From Larix sibirica (Eukaryota; Streptophyta; Pinopsida; Pinales; Pinaceae): DNA of 15,925 nt. The stretch lies in contig NWUY0300061274.1 in assembly GCA_004151065.3 (NCBI GenBank), positions 2,325 through 18,249 of the forward strand. The letters are read 5' to 3'. The position numbers and the translations under genes are program-made. The notes under the pieces were generated by a model. That model was not told the origin of the DNA. It ran no database searches and saw only the letters and a list, made by a program, of their open reading frames with translations. Shown piece after piece: positions 1 to 7,758 of this stretch (position 1 is its first letter; every line of letters begins with the position of its first letter).

Positions 1-94
1 TATCAAAATGTGGGTTATTTAAAAAATTGTGGGTTTATTCATAGTTAATTGAGAATATCCGGATATGGATATAACACCTCAGGGTTATTTCACC

Positions 95-959
95 TCATTG
101 TTCAAGATGCCTTTACACTACCAGGTCAAACATTCAATTGATGTGGCACCTAGTGCTCCTATACGCCAACGACCCAGTCTACCAGTGTTCCATTATAGAA
201 AATGAAGAAATCAAGTGCCAGGCTCATGAGTTACCCCAAAATGGGCACATTCGACCAAGCTCCTCACCTTGTAGGAGCCCAATTGTGTTGGTGCAGAAAA
301 GGATGGTGCATGGTGACTCTACATTTATTACAGAGCTCTCAACAAAATTACAGTAAGAAATGGGTATCTAATTCCACAGATTGATGATCTTCTCGACTAG
401 CTCAAGCGGGCCAAATATTTCAGTAAGATTGATTTGAACTTCGGATACCACCTGGTCCCAATTGAGAAAATCAATGTCTAGAAAACAACCATCAAGTCTA
501 GAGAAGGTCTTTTCGAGTGGTTGGTCATGGCTTTCGGCTAGACTAATGCTCCAACTTTTTTCATGAGGATGATGGATGATATCTTGTGACTATTCATTAA
601 TTTTGTGTTCATATATCTAGTCCACATCCTCATCTTCAACAAGAATTGGGATGAGCAATTGTAGCACATTCAACAGGTCCTCAACAACCTATGGCCGCAC
701 AAATTGTATGTTAATCCAGAGAAATGCTCTTTTAGCATGCATATAATCCAATATCTAGGGTATAATGTGGATAAACATGGTGTGCATGTGGATCCAACCA
801 AGATCCAAGTCATTCGCAATTGGTTGGCCCCAACAACCATAACCAAGCTCTACAGTTTCTTGGGCCTCACAAACTTTTATCGTAGGTTCGTATAGGGGTT
901 CTCACATACCACTTGGCCTCCTAACCAAGTGACCAAGGGTGGGTCCAAATCCAAGTTTG
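95..959 (+). pseudogene. Ty3/gypsy reverse transcriptase remnant (5' part of pol)
   Basis: This is the reverse transcriptase of a plant Ty3/gypsy (Metaviridae-type) LTR retrotransposon, which would copy element RNA into DNA. The start is approximate; the first recognisable stretch includes SIDVAPSAP. The frame then moves twice, near 155-165 and near 298-301 where one A of a KKDG codon pair seems lost. It then stays in one frame from about 302. Recognisable stretches are IRPSSSPC, SPIVLVQK, RALNKITV, IDDLLD, YFSKIDL, GYHLVPIE, EGLFEWLVM, NAPTFFMRMMDDIL, YLGYNVDKHGVHVDP and SFLGLTNFYRRFV. Stops include TGA in the DGAW motif, TAG at 398-400 and several later ones. The catalytic YLDD box reads YLVH, so the enzyme is dead. 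No gag or protease is visible upstream. The family call is firm; the lineage within Ty3/gypsy is not assigned. Confidence 0.92.
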
Positions 960-1456
960 TTTTGGATAAGCCACAATAGAAATCATTTGAGGATCTAAAA
1001 CACCACTTATGTTTAGCACCGATACTCACTTTACCATATATGCCACAACTCTTTGAGATTGAGACAAATGCTTCGGACTATGCAGTTGGTGCAATCCTCA
1101 CTCCACATGGCCATCGAGTTGCATACCATAGTGAGACACTCTCATATGCAATCTACAAATACCCCACTTATGACAAATAAATGTATTCCATCGTCCAAGC
1201 TTGTTGCCAATGGAAGCATTACATTATAGACAAAGAGACAGTCATCCACCTTGATCACAAGCCCCTGTATTTCATGCAAACACAAGGAAATTTACACAAT
1301 GATCGCCACCAAAAGTGGTCTATGTACTTATAGCAATTCCAATTAAACACCAAATATAAAAAGGGTAGCACCAATTAAGTAGTCGATTTCCTGAGTCAAC
1401 CTCTAGTTCTAGCCTCGACAATTGTGCTCAACTCTTGTGGCCATGAAAGCTCAAGA
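960..1456 (+). pseudogene. Ty3/gypsy RNase H remnant (middle of pol)
   Basis: This continues the reverse transcriptase in the same frame without a frameshift. It corresponds to the RNase H domain that removes RNA from the RNA-DNA hybrid. Visible blocks are SFEDLKHHLC, FEIETNASDYAVGAILT, VAYHSETLSYA, YPTYDK, MYSIVQACCQW, HLDHKPL, FMQTQGNLHNDRHQKWS and the tether-like DFLSQP. The family usually has TDASDYA, so the first catalytic Asp is Asn here. The usual Glu of YDKEMYSIV is a TAA stop. The third acidic residue, in HLDHKPL, remains. Further in-frame stops follow PQ, MYL and STN. The frame closes at about 1456. It is a non-functional fossil in line with the domains on either side. Confidence 0.9.
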
Positions 1457-1801
1457 TGGTCCTAACTATATGACAATGATCCTGAACACTATGTGCAAGC
1501 ACAATAGTTGTCGACTTTCATCTCCATGCTGGACTGTTATGCCATTTGGGCCATCTCTGTGTTCCTTCAAGCGAGCATGTAAAGTTGATTTGGGAAGCTC
1601 ATTATAGTTGGGTGGCAGGGAAATTTGGCATATAAAAGATGCTATCATTACTGCAAACTATTTTGATTAGCCAAAGCTTCAAAAATATGTCAACAAATAT
1701 ATCAGGTCATGCACCACCTGCACCATCACCAAACCTGCCATTAAGAATCAAGGGTTGTACACCACTTTTCCTACTCTCGATGGGCCCTGGGAATCCATCT
1801 C
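1457..1801 (+). pseudogene. Ty3/gypsy integrase N-terminal remnant, first version
   Basis: This is the linker and zinc-binding N-terminal part of gypsy integrase, which inserts element DNA into the host. It is heavily frameshifted. Recognisable blocks are YDNDPEHY, a degenerate version of LCHLGHLCVPSSE, KLIWEAHYS-like codons near 1585-1610, TCH with an I/K-rich tail near 1730-1750, and codons equivalent to PxPDxPWES at 1775-1796. It ends in tccatctc directly before the N at 1802, where the intact element would continue into MDYMSG. The second version after the N repeats the same protein region, so these are two different element copies or a local tandem duplication. They are not one continuous gene. 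Confidence 0.75.
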
Positions 1802-2056
1802 NGGCCATCTCTGTGTTCCTTCAAGCGAGTGTGCGAAGCTAATTTGGGAAGCTCATTATAGTAAGGTGGTAGGGCATTTTGGCATAGAAAAGATAGTAGC
1901 AGTACTGCAAACGTACTTTTATTGGTCGAAGCTCTATTAGGATGCCAACAAGTATGTCTAGTCATGCATTCCATGTGTCATCGCCAAACCTGCCATTAAG
2001 AAGCAAGGTTTATACACCCCTCTACCTACTCCCGATAGGCCTTAAGAATCCCTCTC
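1549..2056 (+). repeat. Diverged ~254-bp tandem pair of integrase sequence
   Basis: Positions 1549-1801 and 1803-2056 align almost without gaps at an offset of 254-255. The first 27 bases of the two units are identical (1549-1575 and 1803-1829). The rest is clearly related but diverged, for example gaatccatctc against gaatccctctc at the ends. Both encode the zinc-binding half of gypsy integrase. The boundary is the N at 1802, so the tandem arrangement may have been made by scaffold joining. Confidence 0.8.
1802..1802. other. Single N: probable contig join inside integrase
   Basis: A single ambiguous base sits where the integrase sequence jumps back about 254 bases. The sequence before it belongs just upstream of the MDYMSG codons, and the sequence after it belongs near LCHLGHLCVPSSE. 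A single N at a homology breakpoint suggests a scaffold join with unknown or negative gap size rather than one miscalled base. Confidence 0.7.
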
Positions 2057-2330
2057 CATGGATTACATGTCAGGACTACCTTTAACCAAGCATGGTAATG
2101 AATGTGTATTCGTAGTCGTTGAACGCTTATCTAAGATGGCTATTCTGACAGCCTGCAAGAAGAGTATCATAAATGAAGACACTGCTAAACTATTCTTCAA
2201 ACATATTTGGGTTCATTTCAAGCTACCAGAAACTATTATTTCAAATCAAGACAACAGGTTCTTGAGCAATTTATGGTCCATCCTATGGTCACTAATGGAC
2301 ACCAATCTCATCAAATTAACTACCTATTGA
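1803..2330 (+). pseudogene. Ty3/gypsy integrase remnant, second version, truncated
   Basis: This is the second, better preserved integrase segment. The H2C2 zinc region is visible in pieces: KLIWEAHYS, VVGHFGIEK, YFYWSKLY, and a CIPCVIAKPAIKKQ block carrying the two Cys. Then come GLYTPLPTP and the catalytic core start MDYMSGLPLTKHGNECVFVVV, followed by ERLSKMAILTACKKS and PETIISNQDNRF. The two core Asp positions (in MDYM and NQDNRF) are present. In-frame stops follow SKLY, KYV and PDRP. The protein ends at LIKLTTY, just before the place where the family normally has HPQTDGQTE, so the region with the catalytic Glu and the whole C-terminal domain are missing. The part from 2050 onward is repeated at 7759-8039. 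Confidence 0.88.
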
Positions 2331-2470
2331 GCTGCAACCGTTTCCCCAAATTTATGCAAAATTAAGGCCCCTCCTTATCTTTTGAGCTTAACTTTTAGCT
2401 TTATTTTGTTGTCTTTTTCCACCAAAGAATTAGCTTAACTTTCCATAGAGAGTTAACACTTAGGAACTTC
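2331..2470 (+). other. Junction of integrase with the next unit; AT-rich, no gene
   Basis: Recognisable integrase homology stops at the codons for LIKLTTY, and unrelated sequence starts at about 2331 (tgagctgcaaccg). It could be the left edge of a second element inserted in the integrase, since a TG dinucleotide is a usual LTR start. The other half of the integrase does not reappear anywhere in the window, so neither a target-site duplication nor a right edge can be shown. No coding sequence is seen. Confidence 0.5.
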
Positions 2471-2493
2471 TTTTTTTTTTTTTCTTTTTTTTT
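2471..2493 (+). repeat. Poly-T tract (copy A)
   Basis: Thirteen T, one C, then nine T, preceded by gaacttc. The matching place in copy B (8182-8201) has twenty uninterrupted T and different flanking bases. This is where the two copies differ most. Confidence 0.95.
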
Positions 2494-2523
2494 GAGTGTT
2501 TCTGCGACTTACCATAAGTGCAA

Positions 2524-3177
2524 TGAAACATCGGCAAAATCCATTTTGGCGCCAAAACATCGGATCAACTTTTATTCTCCCGTCGAAACAATCTTATCAA
2601 CTTTCAATTTAACGTCGAAACGGTCAGATCAATGTTTGATTTATCACCGACGCTGTCGGAGGAGTTCCACATTTAATAGCGACACAGTCGGGACATTTCA
2701 TCTGAAGCTTATCAATGGTTTGGTTTTGCTTAGGATTTCATCTAAACTTAAAGTTTTGACTTGAAGTTTTGAGCTCACAAACTTATGAATTTGGATCCAA
2801 AACTTGTCGCAAGACTTAGTTTTTTCACAAGACTGTGGGTTTCGCTGGGTTTTTTGGTTTAGGCCCGAAACGTGTTGAGGTCCGTTCCGATTTGGATCCG
2901 AAATGATCGACCCCAGGAATTAATCTTTACTCTCCGAGCCATTTGTATAACAACAATGTTCTTTAAATTCGTTGATCTATGTCAAGCTCAGTCGGGCTAA
3001 TTTTGGTTTTGACACTGAACATATCGGTGCCCATTATGTTTTTCCTTCGAAATGTATTGATTGTGATTTTATTGTAACTCTGAAAGGCGTAGGGGTAGTT
3101 TGAGTTTAGTATCGAAACGTATTGATGCACATGTTGTTTTACTCTGAGAAGCCTCAGTGTAAAAGTTTTTTATCACT
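2524..3177 (+). repeat. Degenerate array of ~33-bp units upstream of TATA (copy A)
   Basis: Units of 30-36 bases can be phased by starts resembling c(g/c)aaacatcgg or cgaaacgtattga. Clear unit starts are near 2549, 2582, 2614, 2648 and 2680, then 2866, 2899, 3015, 3048, 3081, 3113 and 3147. The motif CGAAAYGTRTTGA occurs at 2866-2878, 3048-3060 and 3113-3125. The middle part (about 2712-2865) is much weaker. The units are strongly diverged, so this is an old minisatellite-like structure. Its place just before a TATA box resembles the sub-repeats often found in plant retrotransposon U3 promoters, but that role is inferred. Confidence 0.5.
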
Positions 3178-3195
3178 GATTGGCCTCTATAAGTT

Positions 3196-3203
3196 TATAA
3201 AAG
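3196..3203 (+). promoter_or_regulatory. Candidate TATA box, TATAAAAG (copy A)
   Basis: A perfect plant-type TATAAAAG lies after the repeat array and about 255 bases before a consensus 5' splice site. Transcription would be expected to start about 25-35 bases further on, near 3225-3235. This would be the core promoter of the decayed gene beginning at 4369. AT-rich DNA yields such matches by chance, so the order TATA, exon, GTAAGT, intron, ORF carries most of the weight. Confidence 0.5.
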
Positions 3204-3227
3204 TGATTTTCAAGTGTAGAAGCATTT

Positions 3228-3457
3228 CTAACAATCAATTGTTTGAGAAAAGCTCATAGTCGCTGAAGCTCGTTGATTTAGTCGTGCGCATTTTAGGGTT
3301 TAGGCACCATATATATTTGGGGAATATTTTGTATTCATTGAAAAAAAAACCATTGAATCATCTCCATTGTTCGATTGAGCATCGTTACCCGTGCCACTTG
3401 GAATAGATATCTGCCAAGTCAATCGCCAGCTCGTCAGCGCACTCATCACACATTCAG
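3228..3457 (+). other. Probable non-coding first exon (copy A)
   Basis: This is an inferred 5' leader exon between the TATA box and the splice donor. The 5' end is a guess from TATA spacing. The 3' end is well defined by attCAG|GTAAGTag at 3457/3458. It contains a telo-box on the reverse strand at 3294-3301 and no long reading frame. Leader exons followed by a long first intron are common in plant genes. No transcript evidence is available. Confidence 0.4.
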
Positions 3458-3912
3458 GTAAGTAGAATCTTATCTTTATTTAGTATTTTTTGCACATTTT
3501 TTTGTTATGGATTGGTGTTAAAATCATTGGTAGGGAAGTAGATTAAACCGTTACATTACGCCCTATTTTTTTGCTTTCGACCCATAGAACCTCTCACTGC
3601 ATCATATCGAAAGGGAAAGGCATAAACCCTAGCCAGTAATTGATTTGTGAACTACATGCTTAACCATTAGTTGTAACCATAAGGATTTTTGCTTTCCGGT
3701 CTTCAACCTTTCCAAATGCATGCTTCTATGAACAGATGTCGTTCAAAGCTGAGTCCTTAATTGAGCTCAAATTCAATTTGCTTGCCTAGACCGCATAAAC
3801 CCTTGCAGACGAAGTCTTATGCAACATGTTGTCGACCATCTGTTTACATTTAAAACCCTAACCAACTCATCTTTTCGTATTTGAAAATGTTTAAAGTGTA
3901 GTCGAAACCCTA
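3294..3912. promoter_or_regulatory. Cluster of four telo-box motifs (copy A)
   Basis: Exact AAACCCTA matches lie at 3625-3632, 3853-3860 and 3905-3912, and its reverse complement TAGGGTTT at 3294-3301. In plants this motif (interstitial telomere-like box) is known near transcription starts and in leader introns of many expressed genes. Four exact 8-mers in about 620 bases is more than expected by chance, and all sit in the leader exon or intron. Function here is inferred. The same four recur in copy B at 9002, 9333, 9561 and 9613. Confidence 0.5.
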
Positions 3913-4359
3913 AATTTGATATGCTCATCCAGTATAAAAGACTGGATTTTGGTGCATAACCTTCATTTGTAACCAATGAAGGAGTTGTTCGACCCGAATC
4001 CTTTCTACTTGGTCTTCAATATGGTCATTTGCTCAATACGGATGCTAAACTTAACTCATCCATTTTCCAACAAATATATGCGTATTAGATAGGAATTTAA
4101 GTTCTCATTTACAACTTTGTTTCATAGTAGGTTTGGTTGAATATAATGTTATGGACTTGATGATAGTATTGGTCTTTTGTTTATGGTTAATTACAATTGA
4201 TAGAACTGGTTGATGGAGAATGAAAATGCTTTGTTAATGAATAACATGCTCAATTTATTCTTTGAGTTCCTCGTGTTATTATTCTTTTCAAAATAAATCT
4301 ACCTAGTGGTGTTATTAATGGATCCCATGCCATCAAATGATGTTGATTTTATGTCACAG
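3458..4359 (+). other. Predicted 902-bp leader intron (copy A)
   Basis: The donor is CAG|GTAAGT, a full consensus. The proposed acceptor is tgtCACAG|G at 4358-4359, ten bases from the ATG at 4369. That acceptor is supported by the minus-strand relative, which has a pyrimidine-rich stretch ending in CAG at 15880-15878 at the matching distance from its aligned ATG. A second possible acceptor is acctag at 4305-4306, giving an upstream ATG at 4318. The interior is AT-rich, holds three forward telo-boxes (3625, 3853, 3905) and has no convincing coding capacity. Confidence 0.5.
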
Positions 4360-4368
4360 GATTCAGAT

Positions 4369-7087
4369 ATGTCTAAAAGGAGTTCCAAATGTAATGCCAG
4401 GGTGGTGGAATTGGAATCAGATGTAGAGATGATCCCGTAAACAACCATGGAAGCGTAGTTCAAAGATACCAAATTTGTCACGGGGCAGCTCCTGAGTATA
4501 AGTGGGGTGAGCTTTATCATCTTATAAGAGATCAACATATACCTTATGCAACAATAGAGGAAAACTTGATATACCAAAATATCAAGAAGTCTGGTAATCA
4601 TAAAGCTGCCACACGCCCATAACTGTTTCCATGTTCATAAGTGATTGGATGGATTCTGCCATATGTAGATGTAAAATCTAGAATCATTACAAGTGCAAAT
4701 GGAGATGGTTTCGCTTCGTTTCAACCTGCGCATATAAGCAAAGCTTACAAACTGCCAGCACCTAGGGTTTTATTAACGTATGATTGGGTCAAGAGTGTAA
4801 AGATTGAGCATTCAAATTGTGCAAGGAAGATTTAATTCAAGGCAAGCAATTGCGATAAAGGACAAGTGGGGAGTATTAAACAAGAACCTTCGAACCCCAT
4901 TCAAGGTCATTGCTATGCTCTTATGCAAAATATACAGAAGAGCCAATGCAAGCATTTACAAGCTTAGTTGGATTCCACTGTTGTATCATGTAATAACATA
5001 CGACATCTTATTCAATTGGGCGGATATTATTTCAGAAAATATGGTTCAAGCCATAAAAGATGCTCAGGAAGGAATAAATCAAAAGAAGGTTGAATTTTAC
5101 ATGTAATCATATCTTATTGATAGCATTCTTATTAGGAATCAGTTCCCAAAGCTCGGATGCCACTCGAATCCAAATGAAACTCCAATTTATGTAGCTCATC
5201 AGATTCCATGGGATCATAAACATGTAGGCTTCTACAAGCTGATTTGTGAAGAATTTATTATGCCTTTATATAAATTGTGTTTTAATGAAGAACCAAATTG
5301 CATGTCAGATGCAGCAATCAAGGTAATTAGTGAATATGGAGACTACTACTTCACTCCCGAAGGAACGTATCTATGCATGTACGGAGGCATGAAGAGTCCA
5401 TCACTGCTACCCAGATATGTTACAGATTACATAATCTTGAAGGAGGCAGTGAGGCATGTATTTATCAATGGTGTTGGACATTTCCTGAATGAACATAAGA
5501 AAGCCTCATATCCACCACTCCCGCTTGTGGTTTGGGCCTATAAGTTCAACAAAGTCAAAGGAGCAGAAGGATACATGAAGGAATTGGATGCTTATCACTT
5601 TGGGGAAAAGATTTTTTGTTAGAAATGATAGCCAACAGAAGGTGGCTAAGCATTGCTTATCATGCCAGATTAATTTTGAGTATACCAATCATTTTTTGAA
5701 GGATGAAGAGGTGTATAGGAGAGCAAAGAATCTCACGTATTTAAACAAGAGATTTGGTAAGAAAAGAAAAGCGAGTTCCAACAAAACAAAAGAGGACTTA
5801 GAAGAAGCACCAAGAAAGAAAGCTAACGAAGAAGCTCTAGTAGCAAAAAATGCAAAGAAAATGCGAGAAGAGGAGCTAGCCAAGAATAATGAAGAAAAAA
5901 GACAAAAAGAAGAAAGGGATGAGGAAGCAAGAAGAAAAGCAGAGCAAGAAAAAGCAGACAAAATGGTCACATAAGAAGAAGAAAAGAGATTAGAAGCAAA
6001 ATCCTTGAAGAAGAAAATTGAGGAAGAAGAGTGAGTCAAGAAAGCTGTGGAAGAGCAGAACCTACAAGAAGAGAATGGGCAACAAAACATGGAAGTAGAC
6101 AATCCTACTGATATTAATACTGAGGTAACTCTTATAGGAGGTCATCTTCCTTTGGATGATCTAGGACTCACGCCATTTACACCATCAAAGTAACACTCAG
6201 TTGCCAAGCTTGAAACAATAGTTTTCGATCCGAAAAGGAAAACCATCATGAAAAGAATGGAGAAGAGGTTGAAAGTGGATCAACAACCAGATGCCATCAC
6301 TGTCCAAGAAGTCATAGTATTGGAAGTAAAAATAAGGACCCTAAATTCACAACATCAGTTAATGTTGTTGTTTCATAAGCTAATGCGGATAATATCGACA
6401 AGATTTCTATCTTCCTGAGGATGGGCTATGCTATTTAGCCTGAAACGTCGAATTTTAAATCTCCTACACATGTTTCCAAAATACTTTCAAAATTAATTGA
6501 AGATGTGGAAATAAGTAAATCCAAAGTGATTAAGCTAAAATATAGTATGGTGTAGGCCCGAAGTCAAGAAATTGAAACGAGAAGACAACGAGATGCTCTG
6601 GAATTGGAGAAGGAGAAAATGATGCAGACTGTTCAGACTCTTGAGGATGAAAAGGACTATTTGAATGTACAAGTAGTAATCATGGAAGGAGAGAGGTCTG
6701 GTTTTCAGGATCAAATAAGTGCATTACAGGAAAAAGAGGCCCAGTTAGACCAACAAGTGGAGGTTCTTACAATTGAAAAGGGAGCTCTACAATATCAGGT
6801 AGCAGATTTAAGCAAAGAGAATCAAGCTATGGTAGAACAACTGACCTCCGCTCAAGAATAAAAACAAGATCTAACAACATTCTATGAGTGTGATTCTGAA
6901 TTGCAGGAACAATTATTTCATTCCCAAGAATTGCTCATTGAGCAAACATACGAGTTTCAAGGAATGATGACCAGATTGAAGCAATTTTTTTAAGAGGCTT
7001 CAACTACAAGGCAGAAGTTAACATGAACTTATGATAAAATGAAGAAGTTGATTGCTTGGAAAAGGAAAGTGTTGATTCCCTGAAATT
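4369..7087 (+). pseudogene. Decayed member of an unrecognised multicopy protein family (copy A)
   Basis: I do not recognise the family. From ATG 4369 the order is: an N-terminal tail with SDVEM; a conserved globular region (about 4488-5750) with GELYHLIRDQ, FASFQPAHI, KLSW, FNWADIIS, YKLICEEF, EEPNCMS, EYGDYYF, MYGG, LLPRY, VFINGVGHFL, YKFNKVKGAE, INFEYTNHFLKDEEVYRRA; a Lys/Glu-rich coil (about 5750-6090); a block with GGHLPLDDLGLTPFTPSK and KRKTIMKRMEKRLK (about 6137-6300); and a long coiled coil to the end. Frame changes lie near 4484, between 4810 and 4860, in a T run at 5611-5616, and near 6325. Stops include 4438, 4456, 4620, 4638, 5104, 5972, 6032, 6191, 6376, 6436, 6553, 6859, 6991 and 7024. 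It could be a gag-like or captured gene of a retroelement. The match to the minus-strand copy shows it was once coding. Confidence 0.85.
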
Positions 7088-7224
7088 TGCAGCACCAACA
7101 GTTAGGGATTCTCCCCGGTAAGCAAGCCCAATTAGATCACTCACCGTTTGGTGTGGGGAATCCGTCCGGTTAACGGTCCGGCTACCGTATGTGATTTAAA
7201 GTTTAGTTTTATTGGTTGCGGCCC
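7088..7224. other. GC-richer patch with inverted repeats; no gene
   Basis: Sequence directly after the end of copy A homology. It contains an imperfect inverted repeat (ggattctcccc at 7106-7116 with ggggaatcc at 7155-7163), a perfect CACC/GGTG hairpin with a 4-base loop (7142-7153), and a direct pair gtccgg on either side of ttaac (about 7163-7182). The first bases may still belong to the decayed gene, but the homology fades. Origin unknown. Confidence 0.4.
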
Positions 7225-7225
7225 N
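7225..7225. other. Single N: probable contig join
   Basis: A lone ambiguous base between a GC-richer patch and an AT-rich stretch, with a change in composition across it. By analogy with the other N positions, which fall on homology breakpoints, it probably marks a scaffold join. Confidence 0.5.
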
Positions 7226-7757
7226 TTGATAGGTAGAAGCCTCACAAGTGATGCGTAGGTTCTTACCTCTCGTCTTATCACTTCTACCAGATCAATTCAA
7301 TTATTATCTAATCTAAACTAACTATCATATCCTATCCTAACCCTGCAGGGAACAAATTCGAATTAAGAGTAATATACTGGAAATGTTCATAAGAATCTCA
7401 CAGATAGTTGTTTCAACATAATAATCACATTTACAACAGAAAGAATACCAAAGGTAGCTTTGATATGATTAAAGCAATTCATTACTAATTTTACACACAA
7501 ACATTTGCATAGAAAATAAAATCATTCATCACCAATGAAGTAGTTGAAGAAGTTATAACGATCTCACAGTATGAATCACGAATGTAAGAAGAAGTAGTTC
7601 CACATTAAACATTCCATTCATTCCAGGCAAAATTTATGTGCACACTTTTCCCAACAAATAGATCCTTCTTATTAGCATAAAAATAGTTCTCTTACAACAA
7701 TGTCCAGCTTCTATTATGCTAGTAAAATTCCTTACATCTGTATTCTCCTCCTCTATT
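7226..7757. other. AT-rich unassigned segment, no gene
   Basis: About 530 bases of AT-rich sequence with stops in all frames and no protein homology I can see on either strand. The only structure noticed is a hairpin at 7232-7288 near its left end. It is unique within the window and lies between N positions 7225 and 7758, so its placement here is not secure. Confidence 0.6.
7232..7288. repeat. Bulged inverted repeat / hairpin
   Basis: The arms ggtag (7232-7236) with ctacc (7284-7288) and aagtgat (7246-7252) with atcactt (7277-7283) pair perfectly around a 9-base bulge on one side. The loop itself holds aggt/acct (7257-7268). An alternative pairing is ggtagaag with cttctacc. Role unknown; it could be part of an element terminus. 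Confidence 0.5.
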
Positions 7758-7758
7758 N
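7758..7758. other. Single N at the exact left end of copy B
   Basis: The base right after this N is the first base homologous to copy A (7759 matches 2050). Coincidence of an ambiguity code with a repeat boundary points to a scaffold join rather than a natural breakpoint. Confidence 0.75.

Larger units (their letters stand above)
2050..7087 (+). repeat. Large direct repeat, copy A (5,038 bp)
   Basis: This segment recurs at 7759-12795 in the same orientation. It begins in the integrase at ccctctccatgg and ends at ccctgaaatt inside the decayed unknown gene. The differences I found are a rearranged poly-T neighbourhood (2464-2498), which is one base longer here, and G at 6688 against A at 12396. 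All other stretches I compared, including every long translated stretch, are identical. The offset is 5709 before the poly-T and 5708 after it. Copy A runs into its flanking DNA without Ns at either end. Confidence 0.95.

Noticed and set aside
1-94. Possible gag/protease or LTR upstream of the reverse transcriptase
   Set aside because: AT-rich with no recognisable motif or long terminal repeat partner; nothing supported.
2492-2764. 90-codon open frame after the poly-T (also 8200-8472)
   Set aside because: It starts with TTG at the poly-T end and spans the ~33-bp repeat array; no domain or conservation beyond the duplicated copy.
3773-3976. 67-codon minus-strand open frame (also 9481-9684)
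   Set aside because: Falls inside the predicted leader intron with no recognisable features.
3204-4368. Search for an LTR primer-binding site (tRNA-Met type, TGGTATCAGAGC)
   Set aside because: No convincing match after the promoter region, so an LTR cannot be delimited there and none was annotated.
4299-4601. 100-codon minus-strand open frame (also 10007-10309)
   Set aside because: Antisense to the N-terminal part of the decayed plus-strand gene, which aligns with the minus-strand relative.
4763-4770. Fifth telo-box-like TAGGGTTT
   Set aside because: Lies within codons for a conserved PAPRVLL-like stretch of the gene, so it is explained by coding sequence.
5689-6102. 137-residue Ser/Phe-rich open frame on the minus strand (also 11397-11810)
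   Set aside because: It is the antisense of the Lys/Glu-rich coil (GAA/AAG codons read as TTC/CTT), so it is a composition shadow.
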